Shown here piece by piece: positions 1-7,846 of a stretch of DNA of 38,482 nt (position 1 is the first letter of the stretch; every line of letters begins with the position of its first letter). The notes beneath the pieces are model-generated. The model did not search any database and was not told where the DNA came from. It saw only the letters and a program-made list of their open reading frames with translations. Location: positions 1 through 38,482 of the forward strand of contig JAJPKJ010000072.1 of assembly GCA_021323755.1 (NCBI GenBank). The letters are read 5' to 3'. Source of the stretch: Chitinophagales bacterium. GTDB taxonomy: Bacteria > Bacteroidota > Bacteroidia > Chitinophagales > Chitinophagaceae. The position numbers were made by a program, and so were the translations under genes.

Positions 1-1172
1 AAGAAGGGAAGATTATCAATTTCAACAATTATGCTGAAACACAGTTCGGTTTTACAAAAGATGAAGTAATGGGCAAAACCGTTGACATACTTGTTCCATC
101 AAACGTTTATAGAATGCATCACAAACATAGAGAAGATTTTTATAAACATCCTGAGCCGCGGCGAATGGGGGAAGGCAGAGATCTTTTTGCACAACGTAAA
201 GACGGAACTGAATTTCCGGTTGAAATTAGTTTAAGCAATTATGATATTAATGGCGAAATATTTGTCATTGCCTTTGTGATAGACATTTCTGTTCGAAAGA
301 AAAGTGAAGCGCTCGTACTTGAACAAAAAGACGAACTTGAAAGAGTTACTGTTGAAGTAAAAAAATTAAATGGCGAGCTCGAACAAAAAGTGGATTACCG
401 TACAAGGATGTTGCGCGAAACATTATCGGAACTTGAAAAATCAAAAGAGGAATTAAATCAGGCGCTGGAAAAAGAAAAAGAACTGAACGAACTTAAGTCA
501 AGGTTCGTCACCACTGCTTCGCATGAATTCCGTACACCACTCAGCACAATTCTTTCTTCATCATTCCTTTTGGAAAAATACAATGATATCAATGAGCCTG
601 CCAAAAGAGAAAAGCATATTGAGCGGATCAAAGCAGCCGTTGGGGATATGAAGGAAATTCTCGAAGATTTTCTTTCTCTGGGCAAGCTGGAAGAAGGTAT
701 TTTGAAAGCGGATATGCAGGCTATTCCTCCCGGAGAACTGCTAAATGAAATCTCAAAAATCATCGCTGATTTGAAGTTAATGCTCAAGCAAGGCCAAAAA
801 TTAAAATTTGAAGAGAAGATCAGCGATGAAGTTTTTGTTGATAGGCAATTATTGAAGCATATCTTGATCAATCTTATCAATAACGCAATAAAATTTAGCG
901 GGGAAAATGGAACGATCTCCGTACGATATGAAACATCAGGTGAGGGGTTAATGATTACTGTGAAAGACAATGGCATTGGTATTTCCGAAGAAGATCAGCA
1001 GCATTTGTTTGAACGATTCTTTCGAGCAAAAAACGCAACCAATATACAAGGAACCGGACTAGGACTGCATATAGTAGCAAAATACCTAGAACTAATGAAT
1101 GGGAATATTACCTTGGAAAGCAAATTGAACGAAGGCTCTTTGTTTACGATTACTATACCTCAAAAAAATTAA
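1..1172 (+). CDS. PAS-domain sensor histidine kinase, 5'-truncated by window edge
   Basis: This kinase autophosphorylates on histidine and should pass the phosphate to the receiver protein encoded immediately downstream. The frame is open to the window edge: codons before the ATG at 69 read as PAS sequence (EGKIINFNNYAETQFGF), so that ATG is internal and the true start is outside. The order is PAS domain (to about base 300), a charged coiled coil (about 300-490), HisKA with the phosphoacceptor in SHEFRTP (His codon 522-524), then HATPase with an N-box (NLINNAIKFS), G1 (DNGIGI), F-box (LFERFF) and G2 (GTGLGL). No membrane segment is visible, so this part is cytosolic. The PAS has a FixL-like pattern, including a His at codon 117-119 and Arg in GEGR, but it also resembles a large PAS subfamily not known to bind haem. 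The stop is 1 bp from the next ATG, so the two genes are co-transcribed. Family call is firm; the signal is unknown. Confidence 0.95.
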   Translation, partial: EGKIINFNNYAETQFGFTKDEVMGKTVDILVPSNVYRMHHKHREDFYKHPEPRRMGEGRDLFAQRKDGTEFPVEISLSNYDINGEIFVIAFVIDISVRKKSEALVLEQKDELERVTVEVKKLNGELEQKVDYRTRMLRETLSELEKSKEELNQALEKEKELNELKSRFVTTASHEFRTPLSTILSSSFLLEKYNDINEPAKREKHIERIKAAVGDMKEILEDFLSLGKLEEGILKADMQAIPPGELLNEISKIIADLKLMLKQGQKLKFEEKISDEVFVDRQLLKHILINLINNAIKFSGENGTISVRYETSGEGLMITVKDNGIGISEEDQQHLFERFFRAKNATNIQGTGLGLHIVAKYLELMNGNITLESKLNEGSLFTITIPQKN

Positions 1173-1173
1173 A

Positions 1174-2232
1174 ATGAAAAAAATCTTAGTGATTGAAGAC
1201 AATACAGACGTAAGAGAAAATATCGTTGAAATTCTCGAGCTTTCCGAATACACCGTTTTGCAGGCTCCCGATGGCAAAGCCGGTGTTGAACTGGCAATTA
1301 AAGAAAGCCCCGATTTGATCATCTGTGACATCATGATGCCTGTTTTGGATGGTTATGGCGTCCTTCATTTATTAAATAAACATAAAGAAACCTATGGTGT
1401 GCCTTTTATTTTTCTCACAGCAAAATCAGAAAAGTCTGATTTCAGAAAAGGGATGGAACTCGGGGCTGACGATTACATCACAAAACCATTCGATGGAATT
1501 GAATTATTAAATGCGGTGGAAATAAGATTAAAGAAAACAGAATTGCTCAGAAAAGCTTCAGGCGAAGCAAGCGATAAGATTAAGGAGTTTATCAGCTCGG
1601 CAAAACAATCCGCAAGCATTTCACTTGTTTCGGATGAAAGAGAAGTCTACGATTTCAGGAAAAAGCAAATGGTGTACACAGAAGGACAAAAACCCAAAGC
1701 AGTGTACCATGTCATCAGCGGCAAAATAAAAATTTACAAGTCAAGCAAAGAAGGAAAAGAACTGATCACAGACATTAAAAGCGCTGGAGATTTCTTCGGT
1801 TATACCTACATATTGGAGGAAACCAATTATGCAGAAACTGCACAGGTACTTGAAGATGCACAATTGATGCTCATTCCAAGAGAAGATTTTCTAACGCTTG
1901 TAACAAATGATCAGCAGATTTCAAAACAGTTCATTAAAATCATAACCAAGAACATTCTGGAAAAAGAGGAGAGTCTTGTAAATCTTGCCTATAATTCATT
2001 GCGCAGAAAAGTAGCTTACGGTTTGGTACAAGTGCTGGACAAATATAAAATCGAGCATACAAAAAACATAATCCCTGAATTGTCAAGAGAGAACCTGGCC
2101 CAGATAACAGGCGTAGCCACCGAATCACTCATCAGAACACTGGCAGACTTTAAATCAGAAAAATTAATTGAAATTGAACCCGGGAAAATTATCATTGTTA
2201 ATGAAAAAAAACTAAGAGACCTTCCCTATTGA
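1174..2232 (+). CDS. Response regulator: receiver domain fused to Crp/Fnr-type DNA-binding protein
   Basis: A two-component output protein of 352 aa. Residues 1-125 form a CheY-like receiver with acidic pocket D9, phospho-acceptor D52 (CDIMMP), T82 and K104 (TKPF). Residues about 150-275 form a cyclic-nucleotide-binding-like beta-roll (ISGKIKIY, GDFFGYTYILEE). Residues about 285-345 form a Crp-type winged helix. The recognition helix TESLIRTL keeps E317 and R321, equivalent to the Glu and Arg that read the TGA half-site in CRP and FNR. The effector region has no cysteines, so an FNR-type Fe-S cluster is excluded; regulation should come through D52 phosphorylation. It starts right after the kinase stop codon. 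By context it is the likely activator of hemN and the cbb3 operon and the best candidate to bind the TGA-N6-TCA boxes in this window. That assignment is inference; domain calls are firm. Confidence 0.95.
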   Translation: MKKILVIEDNTDVRENIVEILELSEYTVLQAPDGKAGVELAIKESPDLIICDIMMPVLDGYGVLHLLNKHKETYGVPFIFLTAKSEKSDFRKGMELGADDYITKPFDGIELLNAVEIRLKKTELLRKASGEASDKIKEFISSAKQSASISLVSDEREVYDFRKKQMVYTEGQKPKAVYHVISGKIKIYKSSKEGKELITDIKSAGDFFGYTYILEETNYAETAQVLEDAQLMLIPREDFLTLVTNDQQISKQFIKIITKNILEKEESLVNLAYNSLRRKVAYGLVQVLDKYKIEHTKNIIPELSRENLAQITGVATESLIRTLADFKSEKLIEIEPGKIIIVNEKKLRDLPY

Positions 2233-2266
2233 CTTTCTTACTCACGCATTACATCAAAAAATCTGC

Positions 2267-2278
2267 TGATAAAAATCA
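2267..2278 (+). promoter_or_regulatory. Crp/Fnr-type box upstream of hemN
   Basis: The palindrome TGATAAAAATCA fits TGA-N6-TCA. Its centre is 63.5 bp before the ATG at 2336. A degenerate copy keeping only the TCA half lies 22 bp upstream (2245-2256) and another with one mismatch (TGTGGATGATCA) lies 22 bp downstream (2289-2300). A -7 element 33 bp on (2302-2309) is poor, so this is the weakest promoter of the set in that respect. Confidence 0.6.
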
Positions 2279-2335
2279 TATCCGTCTGTGTGGATGATCA
2301 TATCCATTGAAATGAAAAACCCGGATTTTCGTATC

Positions 2336-3709
2336 ATGCATACTGACATTTCCAGAAGGCTTATTGAGAAATACAATATTGCCGTTCCGAGATACACCAG
2401 CTATCCAACAGTTCCGTTTTGGGAAGATGATTTGGATAAAATTGAATGGAAGGAAAATTTCAAAAAACAATTCAACCTGAATAATAAAAATAGGGGCATT
2501 AGCCTTTATATACACCTTCCTTTTTGCGAATCGCTCTGCACCTATTGCGGATGCAATAAAAAGATAACAAAAGACCATCGTCAGGAAGACAAGTACCTGG
2601 ATGCGGTGATCGGCGAATGGAAATTGTATCTGGCTCTCATGCCGGAAAAACCACTCATAAGAGAGCTTCATCTTGGTGGCGGCACGCCAACTTTTTTTTC
2701 TCCAAAAAATCTGGAACGACTATTAAAGACAATCTATGCGGATTCGATCATAGATCCAGAACACGAATTTAGTGTGGAAGGCCATCCCAATAATACGACG
2801 AGCGAACATCTGCAAACCTTAGCGGATTTGGGTTTTAAAAGGATCAGTTATGGGGTTCAGGATAATGACCCTGAAGTGCAGCGCATCATAAATCGGGTTC
2901 AGCCACTGGAAAATGTTAAAAATGCCACGCGGTTGGCAAGAGCAAAAGGATTCAGATCTGTTAATTTCGATTTGATTTATGGTTTGCCAAGACAAACATT
3001 GCAGAGCATGGAAAAAACCATACACCAAACACTGGAACTAAAACCTGACCGCATCGCATTTTACAGTTATGCGCATGTGCCCTGGACTAGTCGCGGACAA
3101 AGATTATTCAATGAAAAGGATCTGCCTGCTGCTGATTTAAAAATGCAATTGTATCTGTTGGCAAAGAAGATTTTTACAGACAATGGTTACATTGATATTG
3201 GCATGGATCATTTTGCATTGGCTTCAGATGATCTATACAAAGCGAAAATAAATGGATCGCTGCATCGAAACTTTATGGGCTACACCACCCAGCAAACTTC
3301 GATGTTACTTGGCCTGGGAGTATCGGCTATAAGCGATACCGGGACCGCATTTGCACAAAATCACAAGACCCTTCATGACTATTATGACAGCATCGCTCAC
3401 CATGAAATTGCGGTTACCAAAGGATTTTTTTTGAGCGAAGAAGACATTTCTTTCAAACATTATATTCTTGACATCAGTTGCACTGGAAATACAAAATTCA
3501 ACGAGGAAGATGTATTTGCCTTAAATCAATTCACTTTTAAAGAACTGAAAAAAATGGAGATCGATGGCTTGGTGAAATGGAACAAAAAAATGGTGAGTGT
3601 AACAGATGTCGGTCGTCATTTTATAAGGAATATCTGCAGCGCCTTTGACTTGCACATGTTAAGAAATACCGGATCATTTACAAAACCAATATATAGTAAG
3701 TCTGTTTAG
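2336..3709 (+). CDS. hemN: Oxygen-independent coproporphyrinogen III dehydrogenase
   Basis: This radical-SAM enzyme decarboxylates coproporphyrinogen III to protoporphyrinogen IX without oxygen, feeding haem to the cbb3 oxidase when oxygen is scarce. The cluster motif CxxxCxxC is C64/C68/C71 with the extra C73 typical of HemN (CESLCTYCGC). Other HemN hallmarks are PRYTSYPT at the N-terminus, LGGGTPTF, and the C-terminal HemN domain. Upstream in-frame starts exist (GTG 2288, ATG 2294, ATG 2312). ATG 2336 is preferred because it puts the start just before the conserved N-terminus, gives 457 aa like E. coli HemN, and leaves a 20-odd nt leader from the predicted TSS near 2314. The gene ends 8 bp from the convergent TauE/SafE-like gene. 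The function call is secure; the exact start is moderately sure. Confidence 0.95.
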   Translation: MHTDISRRLIEKYNIAVPRYTSYPTVPFWEDDLDKIEWKENFKKQFNLNNKNRGISLYIHLPFCESLCTYCGCNKKITKDHRQEDKYLDAVIGEWKLYLALMPEKPLIRELHLGGGTPTFFSPKNLERLLKTIYADSIIDPEHEFSVEGHPNNTTSEHLQTLADLGFKRISYGVQDNDPEVQRIINRVQPLENVKNATRLARAKGFRSVNFDLIYGLPRQTLQSMEKTIHQTLELKPDRIAFYSYAHVPWTSRGQRLFNEKDLPAADLKMQLYLLAKKIFTDNGYIDIGMDHFALASDDLYKAKINGSLHRNFMGYTTQQTSMLLGLGVSAISDTGTAFAQNHKTLHDYYDSIAHHEIAVTKGFFLSEEDISFKHYILDISCTGNTKFNEEDVFALNQFTFKELKKMEIDGLVKWNKKMVSVTDVGRHFIRNICSAFDLHMLRNTGSFTKPIYSKSV

Positions 3710-3717
3710 ACCGGAAT

Positions 3718-4443
3718 TCATTTTTTCAATTTGGTGTCCACGATACAGTGATAAACTGTTTTCTTCGCTGCATCAACTTTGGGGCTCAGATAAGGTATTC
3801 CCAATCCCATACCGCGAACGATTAGCATACACGCCATTACCATCATGACATACGGATAGGCCTTCCTTACTCTTTGGCGGATGTCCATGGTAATGAAATT
3901 TCCAAAAAAAGCAATGCTCCACATTACTGGCAATGTGCCCAGACCAAAAAACGCCATGAATAAAGCCCCTTTAAAGACATCACCTGTAGCTGTGGCGCCT
4001 GCCGTTGCCATGTATACAAATCCACAAGGCAGTAATCCATTTAATAAACCGATTGAAAATAAAGATGAATAATTCCGCTGAGAAAAAAGTCTTCCCAATC
4101 TTTCACGCAGCCTTCTCAACTGAATCAGCAGAAAATCGTTGCTTTTGAAAATGGTGATCTTTTTTGGCATGGTGATGAATACGATAATTAAAATACCAAG
4201 AATGATTGAAAGCCATTGCTGGTAACCAAAGAAAGCAACCGTTTTTCCAATACTGCCAAATACAAGTCCGAAAGCAGAATAGGTAACAATTCTGCCTAAA
4301 TTATACAAAAATGCCCCTGAGAATTTTCCCCAATAACTATCCTTTCTGAGTGGTAATGATAATGCCAATGGCCCACACATGCCTATGCAATGAAAGCTTC
4401 CAATGAAGCCCATAGCAATGGCGGTTAATAAGACAGGCATCAT
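3718..4443 (-). CDS. TauE/SafE (DsbD_2-like) membrane protein of the cbb3 operon
   Basis: A 241 aa inner-membrane protein with about six hydrophobic segments and the N-terminal motif FHCIGMCGP (H18, C19, C23), plus a second cysteine in LLPCGF. This pattern defines the family annotated as sulfite exporter TauE/SafE or cytochrome-biogenesis transmembrane region (PF13386-like). In Bacteroidota these genes often sit directly after ccoH. The conserved His/Cys suggests metal, probably copper, or thiol handling during oxidase assembly, but the transported species is not established and 'sulfite exporter' should not be taken literally. It is the last gene of the operon; its ATG is 2 bp beyond the ccoH stop, implying translational coupling. 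It is convergent with hemN. Confidence 0.85.
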   Translation of the reverse strand: MMPVLLTAIAMGFIGSFHCIGMCGPLALSLPLRKDSYWGKFSGAFLYNLGRIVTYSAFGLVFGSIGKTVAFFGYQQWLSIILGILIIVFITMPKKITIFKSNDFLLIQLRRLRERLGRLFSQRNYSSLFSIGLLNGLLPCGFVYMATAGATATGDVFKGALFMAFFGLGTLPVMWSIAFFGNFITMDIRQRVRKAYPYVMMVMACMLIVRGMGLGIPYLSPKVDAAKKTVYHCIVDTKLKK

Positions 4444-4444
4444 A

Positions 4445-4876
4445 TCAAATAATTATTCTTTTTTCAAAATAATAGGTGATGCCGTCGACTTTCCAGAAGA
4501 TATGCAATTCATTAAGTCCTCTATTGGCTGGCGTAATTGGCATCTTTAATAAAGTATCCTGCAGCGAGATAATTTGATTTACGTCTTTGTTTTCATCAGC
4601 AGGGCAATATAGTTCTGCCGTGCCAGTAATTTTCTTTCCTGAGAAGTCTTTTGGGAATTTTATCAATATCTGGTCGCTCTTTATTTCGTACCGGATATTT
4701 TCAGACAATGCATCCGCACGTTTTGTTTCATCTATCTGCTGCTGAAATTTTAATTCTTTCCCGTAATAATCTGTTGTTACCAGATCCATTTTTTGTGAAG
4801 ATGATTTAAAGACCAGGAACAATATTCCTGCTACAAAAATTATGTAAACAACCAGTATCCGATATCCCCAGTTCAT
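4445..4876 (-). CDS. ccoH: FixH/CcoH-family cbb3 oxidase assembly protein
   Basis: A 143 aa protein with one N-terminal transmembrane helix (about residues 5-24, ILVVYIIFVAGILFLVF) followed by an extracytoplasmic FixH-like beta domain. Recognisable family features are the KxDLVTxDYYGKEL stretch just after the membrane segment and the C-terminal GLNELHIFW. In proteobacteria CcoH/FixH is needed for assembly or stability of the cbb3 complex. It lies 14 bp after ccoG and 1 bp before the TauE/SafE-like gene in the same operon. Sequence conservation in this family is low, so the call rests on the combined topology, motif and position. Confidence 0.85.
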   Translation of the reverse strand: MNWGYRILVVYIIFVAGILFLVFKSSSQKMDLVTTDYYGKELKFQQQIDETKRADALSENIRYEIKSDQILIKFPKDFSGKKITGTAELYCPADENKDVNQIISLQDTLLKMPITPANRGLNELHIFWKVDGITYYFEKRIII

Positions 4877-4890
4877 AAAAAAATGTTTTG

Positions 4891-6390
4891 TTAGTTATAA
4901 ATCTCAGGTCCAATAAAATTGGCAGTGAATGTCTTTATCTTTTTATTCTTTTCATACATGCCGATCTTCAGTTCGGTCTTCCATCCTTTTATATCATTGC
5001 GGTTGAGCTTTACAAAGAATTGCAGGTGAGAATAATCTTCCTTCTTTACCATCATATTGCTGTTTCCAATGTATTCGATCTCGCCTTTGATATTTTCCAA
5101 TCGTAAAGTAAATGGAATGTCTTTGTGTGTTTTATTGGTCAGCTTTAGGTTGTATAGGTTGCTGATCCTCCCATCCGACAAAGAAGTATAGGTCATGCCT
5201 GCTGTTCGCATCAACCTTGCATCCAGGTCAGTTCGGCTTATTAATAAGAAACCAAGAAGAGATAATAACAATGAAAGAACAGCAATATATCCTTTTATCC
5301 TCGTTGTAAGTCTTAGTCGCACCCCCTTGGTTATACTGTTCTCTGATGCATATCTTATTAATCCGGCAGGTTTGTGAATACTCGTCATGATAGCATCGCA
5401 GGCATCGATACATGCCGTACAATTGATGCATTCCAGTTGTGTGCCATTTCTTATATCAATTCCTGTTGGGCAAACTCTGACACAAGCCATGCAATCAATG
5501 CAATCACCCTGTGTAGCATATGCTTCAAATTTTGCAGCTAAATCTTTACAGCCCCCATTGCCTTTACAATCGGTGCATTTGCAATCATCATCATTTTGAG
5601 CTGTTTTTTTTGATTGTTTGGCAAGCTTTCCTCTTGGCTCCCCACGTTTATGATCATATGCAACTACGATAGAATTTTTATCGAGCAGCACTCCCTGCAA
5701 TCTTCCATATGGACACACCACCAGGCAGGCCTGTTCTCTAAACCACCAATACACAAAGAAAAATACGGAAGTAAATACGAGAAGTGAAACCAGTGTGGCA
5801 ATATGCGCTCCTGGGTTCTTGACATATCCCAGGACCTGATCCATGCTAATAAGATAGGCCAAAAAGAAATTGGCAATCACGAACGATATCAAAAAAAATA
5901 TAGTGAACTTGAAAACTCTTTTTATGATTTTTTTCCGATCCCAAGGCTGTGCTCTTAGTTTTTTTTGCTGAGCTGCATCACCATCTATCCAGTATTCGAT
6001 TTTGCGAAAAACCATTTCCATGAAAATAGTTTGAGGACAGGCCCATCCGCAAAAAATACGGCCAAACACTACCGTGAACAAGATAATAAATACAACAAAA
6101 GTAAGCATGGCAATGCCAAAAATGAAGAAATCCTGCGGCCAAAAAATCATTCCAAAAATGATGAACTTACGATCCAGTATATTCAGCATGAACAAAGGCT
6201 CATCATTGACTTTTATGAAGGGAAGTGTAAAAAAAACGAATAGATAAAAAATACTGAACCAGGTACGCAGATTATAAAGCCTGCCCTGAGGTTTTTTTGG
6301 ATTAATATAATTCCTTCGCCCTTCCTTTGAAATGGTGGCAACAGAATCCCGGTAGGTCCCTTTTTTATCCAGAGCAATAACATCTCCCAT
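4891..6390 (-). CDS. ccoG: Cytochrome c oxidase accessory protein CcoG (polyferredoxin)
   Basis: A 499 aa membrane iron-sulfur protein required for cbb3 biogenesis, proposed in the family to reduce copper (Cu2+ to Cu+) for delivery to the oxidase. It has an N-terminal cytosolic stretch, about four helices, the CGWACPQTIFMEM motif typical of CcoG/RdxA, and a ferredoxin region around residues 260-350 containing CIDCMACVRVCP and CINCTACIDACD, consistent with two [4Fe-4S] clusters. A further helix (about 380-400) precedes an IgG-like C-terminal domain (FixG_C). Length is normal. An extra Cys-rich insertion (CKCTDCKGNGGCKD) precedes the first ferredoxin motif; this is seen in Bacteroidota homologues as far as I recall, but I cannot verify it here. 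It lies between ccoP and ccoH. Confidence 0.95.
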   Translation of the reverse strand: MGDVIALDKKGTYRDSVATISKEGRRNYINPKKPQGRLYNLRTWFSIFYLFVFFTLPFIKVNDEPLFMLNILDRKFIIFGMIFWPQDFFIFGIAMLTFVVFIILFTVVFGRIFCGWACPQTIFMEMVFRKIEYWIDGDAAQQKKLRAQPWDRKKIIKRVFKFTIFFLISFVIANFFLAYLISMDQVLGYVKNPGAHIATLVSLLVFTSVFFFVYWWFREQACLVVCPYGRLQGVLLDKNSIVVAYDHKRGEPRGKLAKQSKKTAQNDDDCKCTDCKGNGGCKDLAAKFEAYATQGDCIDCMACVRVCPTGIDIRNGTQLECINCTACIDACDAIMTSIHKPAGLIRYASENSITKGVRLRLTTRIKGYIAVLSLLLSLLGFLLISRTDLDARLMRTAGMTYTSLSDGRISNLYNLKLTNKTHKDIPFTLRLENIKGEIEYIGNSNMMVKKEDYSHLQFFVKLNRNDIKGWKTELKIGMYEKNKKIKTFTANFIGPEIYN

Positions 6391-6410
6391 AATATAATTT
6401 TCTTGAGGTA

Positions 6411-7640
6411 CTAATTTTTGAAATCTTCTTTGTTCAGATCTTTTCTGTTGTCGATCATTGCCGTTTTCGTATTTGCTGAAGAACCTGGTTTAACCAATTT
6501 GGAAGAATCTCCCACTGCAGATGCTGAAGTTGAATCTTTATAAAGGTCTCCCTGTGGTGCTTTCGCATTGGGAGGATTGGTTCCGTGCAATGATTTTACA
6601 TAGTTGGCGAGATAACTCATTTCTTTCGGACTATAAACGCTCGCCCATGCCTGCATCCCTTTATCTGAGTAACCAAATTTGATGGTGCGATAGATATCAT
6701 TTAATGAGCCTTTATGCAACCAGTAATCGTCGGTAAGATTGGGTCCTGCTCCCCCCTCTCCCGATTTGCCGTGGCAAGCCCAACATACATTGCCAAAAAT
6801 CTCTTTCCCTTTTGCGATCCCTGCCGCGTCGGCCACAGGGACATTATTCTCATCAATCTGGTCCTTATTTTTAGCTTCATAGATCTGTTTTTCAATTCTG
6901 GCCTTTTCCATTTCAGCGGCATATTCCTGCGTAGGATTCTTACCAGTTCCCAATACATGAAAATTCAAAAGATAGATTATTGCAACAACAATGGTGATGT
7001 AAAATCCATATTTCCACCAGGGCGGTAAGGCATTATCCAATTCCTGAATACCATCGTAATTATGATCTAATAAATAATCGGACTCTCTTTCAAGAGGAAC
7101 TGCCCTGGTCAGTATCTTTTTATCTATTTTCGACCACCACAATTTCAACCTCGATACCCGGGGAGCAGCTCCTATTTCCTGTTCCAGTTCCTTATATACA
7201 TTTCGGATACTGAAATAAAGAAAGAAGATGGCAATTACTTCAACAAAAATCACTGCAGTAAAAAAATAAAATGCGGTTGGAGACAGTCCGCCATAATTTG
7301 AAATTACTTTTGTCGCTTCTGCAGTAGTACTGCTTTGTGCAGATGAATTTTGTGATGCTAATAACAGCGCTATTACTATGATCGTCCCCGCAACTTTAGT
7401 AGCCTCTTTTCCTTTTTTTAGTAATTGTCTGCTCAACACCAGCAACACCTGTCCAAGCCCCCAAATTACAAAGGCAAGAACAAGCATTGCTAAGAGCAGC
7501 AGCATTTCTAATAGATTATTGCCTGATGTAACCGTCTTCTCTGCAGACGCTGTATCGCTTTGTGCCATTGTCGTTAATACAATCAATAGTACAATTGAGC
7601 AAAGAATAAATTTTTTCTTTATTGAATTAATGAGATTCAT
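6411..7640 (-). CDS. ccoP: cbb3 oxidase subunit CcoP, single haem-c form with N-terminal membrane extension
   Basis: A 409 aa electron-entry subunit. The canonical CcoP/FixP N-terminal block (LDHNYDGIQELDNALPPWW, then a helix) is at about residues 192-230, and a cytochrome c domain with CWACH (C286, C289, H290) follows, with a candidate axial Met in SDKGMQAW. Only one CxxCH is present, whereas proteobacterial CcoP has two. The first 150 residues are extra: a signal-like segment (about 8-26) and hydrophobic segments near 42-70, 84-100 and 120-145. The C-terminal 50 residues are low-complexity, Ser/Thr/Lys-rich. It sits 11 bp from ccoQ and 20 bp from ccoG. The subunit call is firm. Whether the N-terminal helices are cleaved or stay as an integral part is not clear from sequence. 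Confidence 0.93.
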   Translation of the reverse strand: MNLINSIKKKFILCSIVLLIVLTTMAQSDTASAEKTVTSGNNLLEMLLLLAMLVLAFVIWGLGQVLLVLSRQLLKKGKEATKVAGTIIVIALLLASQNSSAQSSTTAEATKVISNYGGLSPTAFYFFTAVIFVEVIAIFFLYFSIRNVYKELEQEIGAAPRVSRLKLWWSKIDKKILTRAVPLERESDYLLDHNYDGIQELDNALPPWWKYGFYITIVVAIIYLLNFHVLGTGKNPTQEYAAEMEKARIEKQIYEAKNKDQIDENNVPVADAAGIAKGKEIFGNVCWACHGKSGEGGAGPNLTDDYWLHKGSLNDIYRTIKFGYSDKGMQAWASVYSPKEMSYLANYVKSLHGTNPPNAKAPQGDLYKDSTSASAVGDSSKLVKPGSSANTKTAMIDNRKDLNKEDFKN

Positions 7641-7651
7641 ACTGATTTGAT

Positions 7652-7843
7652 TTATAATGATGAGTTAGTTGGTTCGTCATTATGAAGGGGAATGTTCGAT
7701 AATTCCACTACCCTTTCTTTGGCCATTTTTTTTACAAAAACCAAGAGCACAACAAAAAAAAGAAAGAAAATGAACAACGATATAAGGGGATATATATCCG
7801 CATTCTTCATTGTTTCGGCATATTGCTTTATGAATTTGAACAT
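7652..7843 (-). CDS. ccoQ: CcoQ-like small cbb3 subunit
   Basis: A 63 aa protein with one strong hydrophobic helix (about residues 18-39, IYPLISLFIFFLFFVVLLVF), followed by a basic KKMAKER stretch, which is the typical CcoQ/FixQ layout. It lies between ccoNO and ccoP, 3 bp after the ccoNO stop. In other bacteria CcoQ stabilises the complex, in part through CcoP. Sequence identity alone would be too weak at this length; topology and position carry the call. Confidence 0.85.
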   Translation of the reverse strand: MFKFIKQYAETMKNADIYPLISLFIFFLFFVVLLVFVKKMAKERVVELSNIPLHNDEPTNSSL

Positions 7844-7846
7844 GAT

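Noticed and set aside
458-976. 172 aa minus-strand ORF inside the histidine kinase
   Set aside because: It is antisense to a gene with complete kinase motifs; its composition is that of a reverse-frame shadow and it has no recognisable domain.
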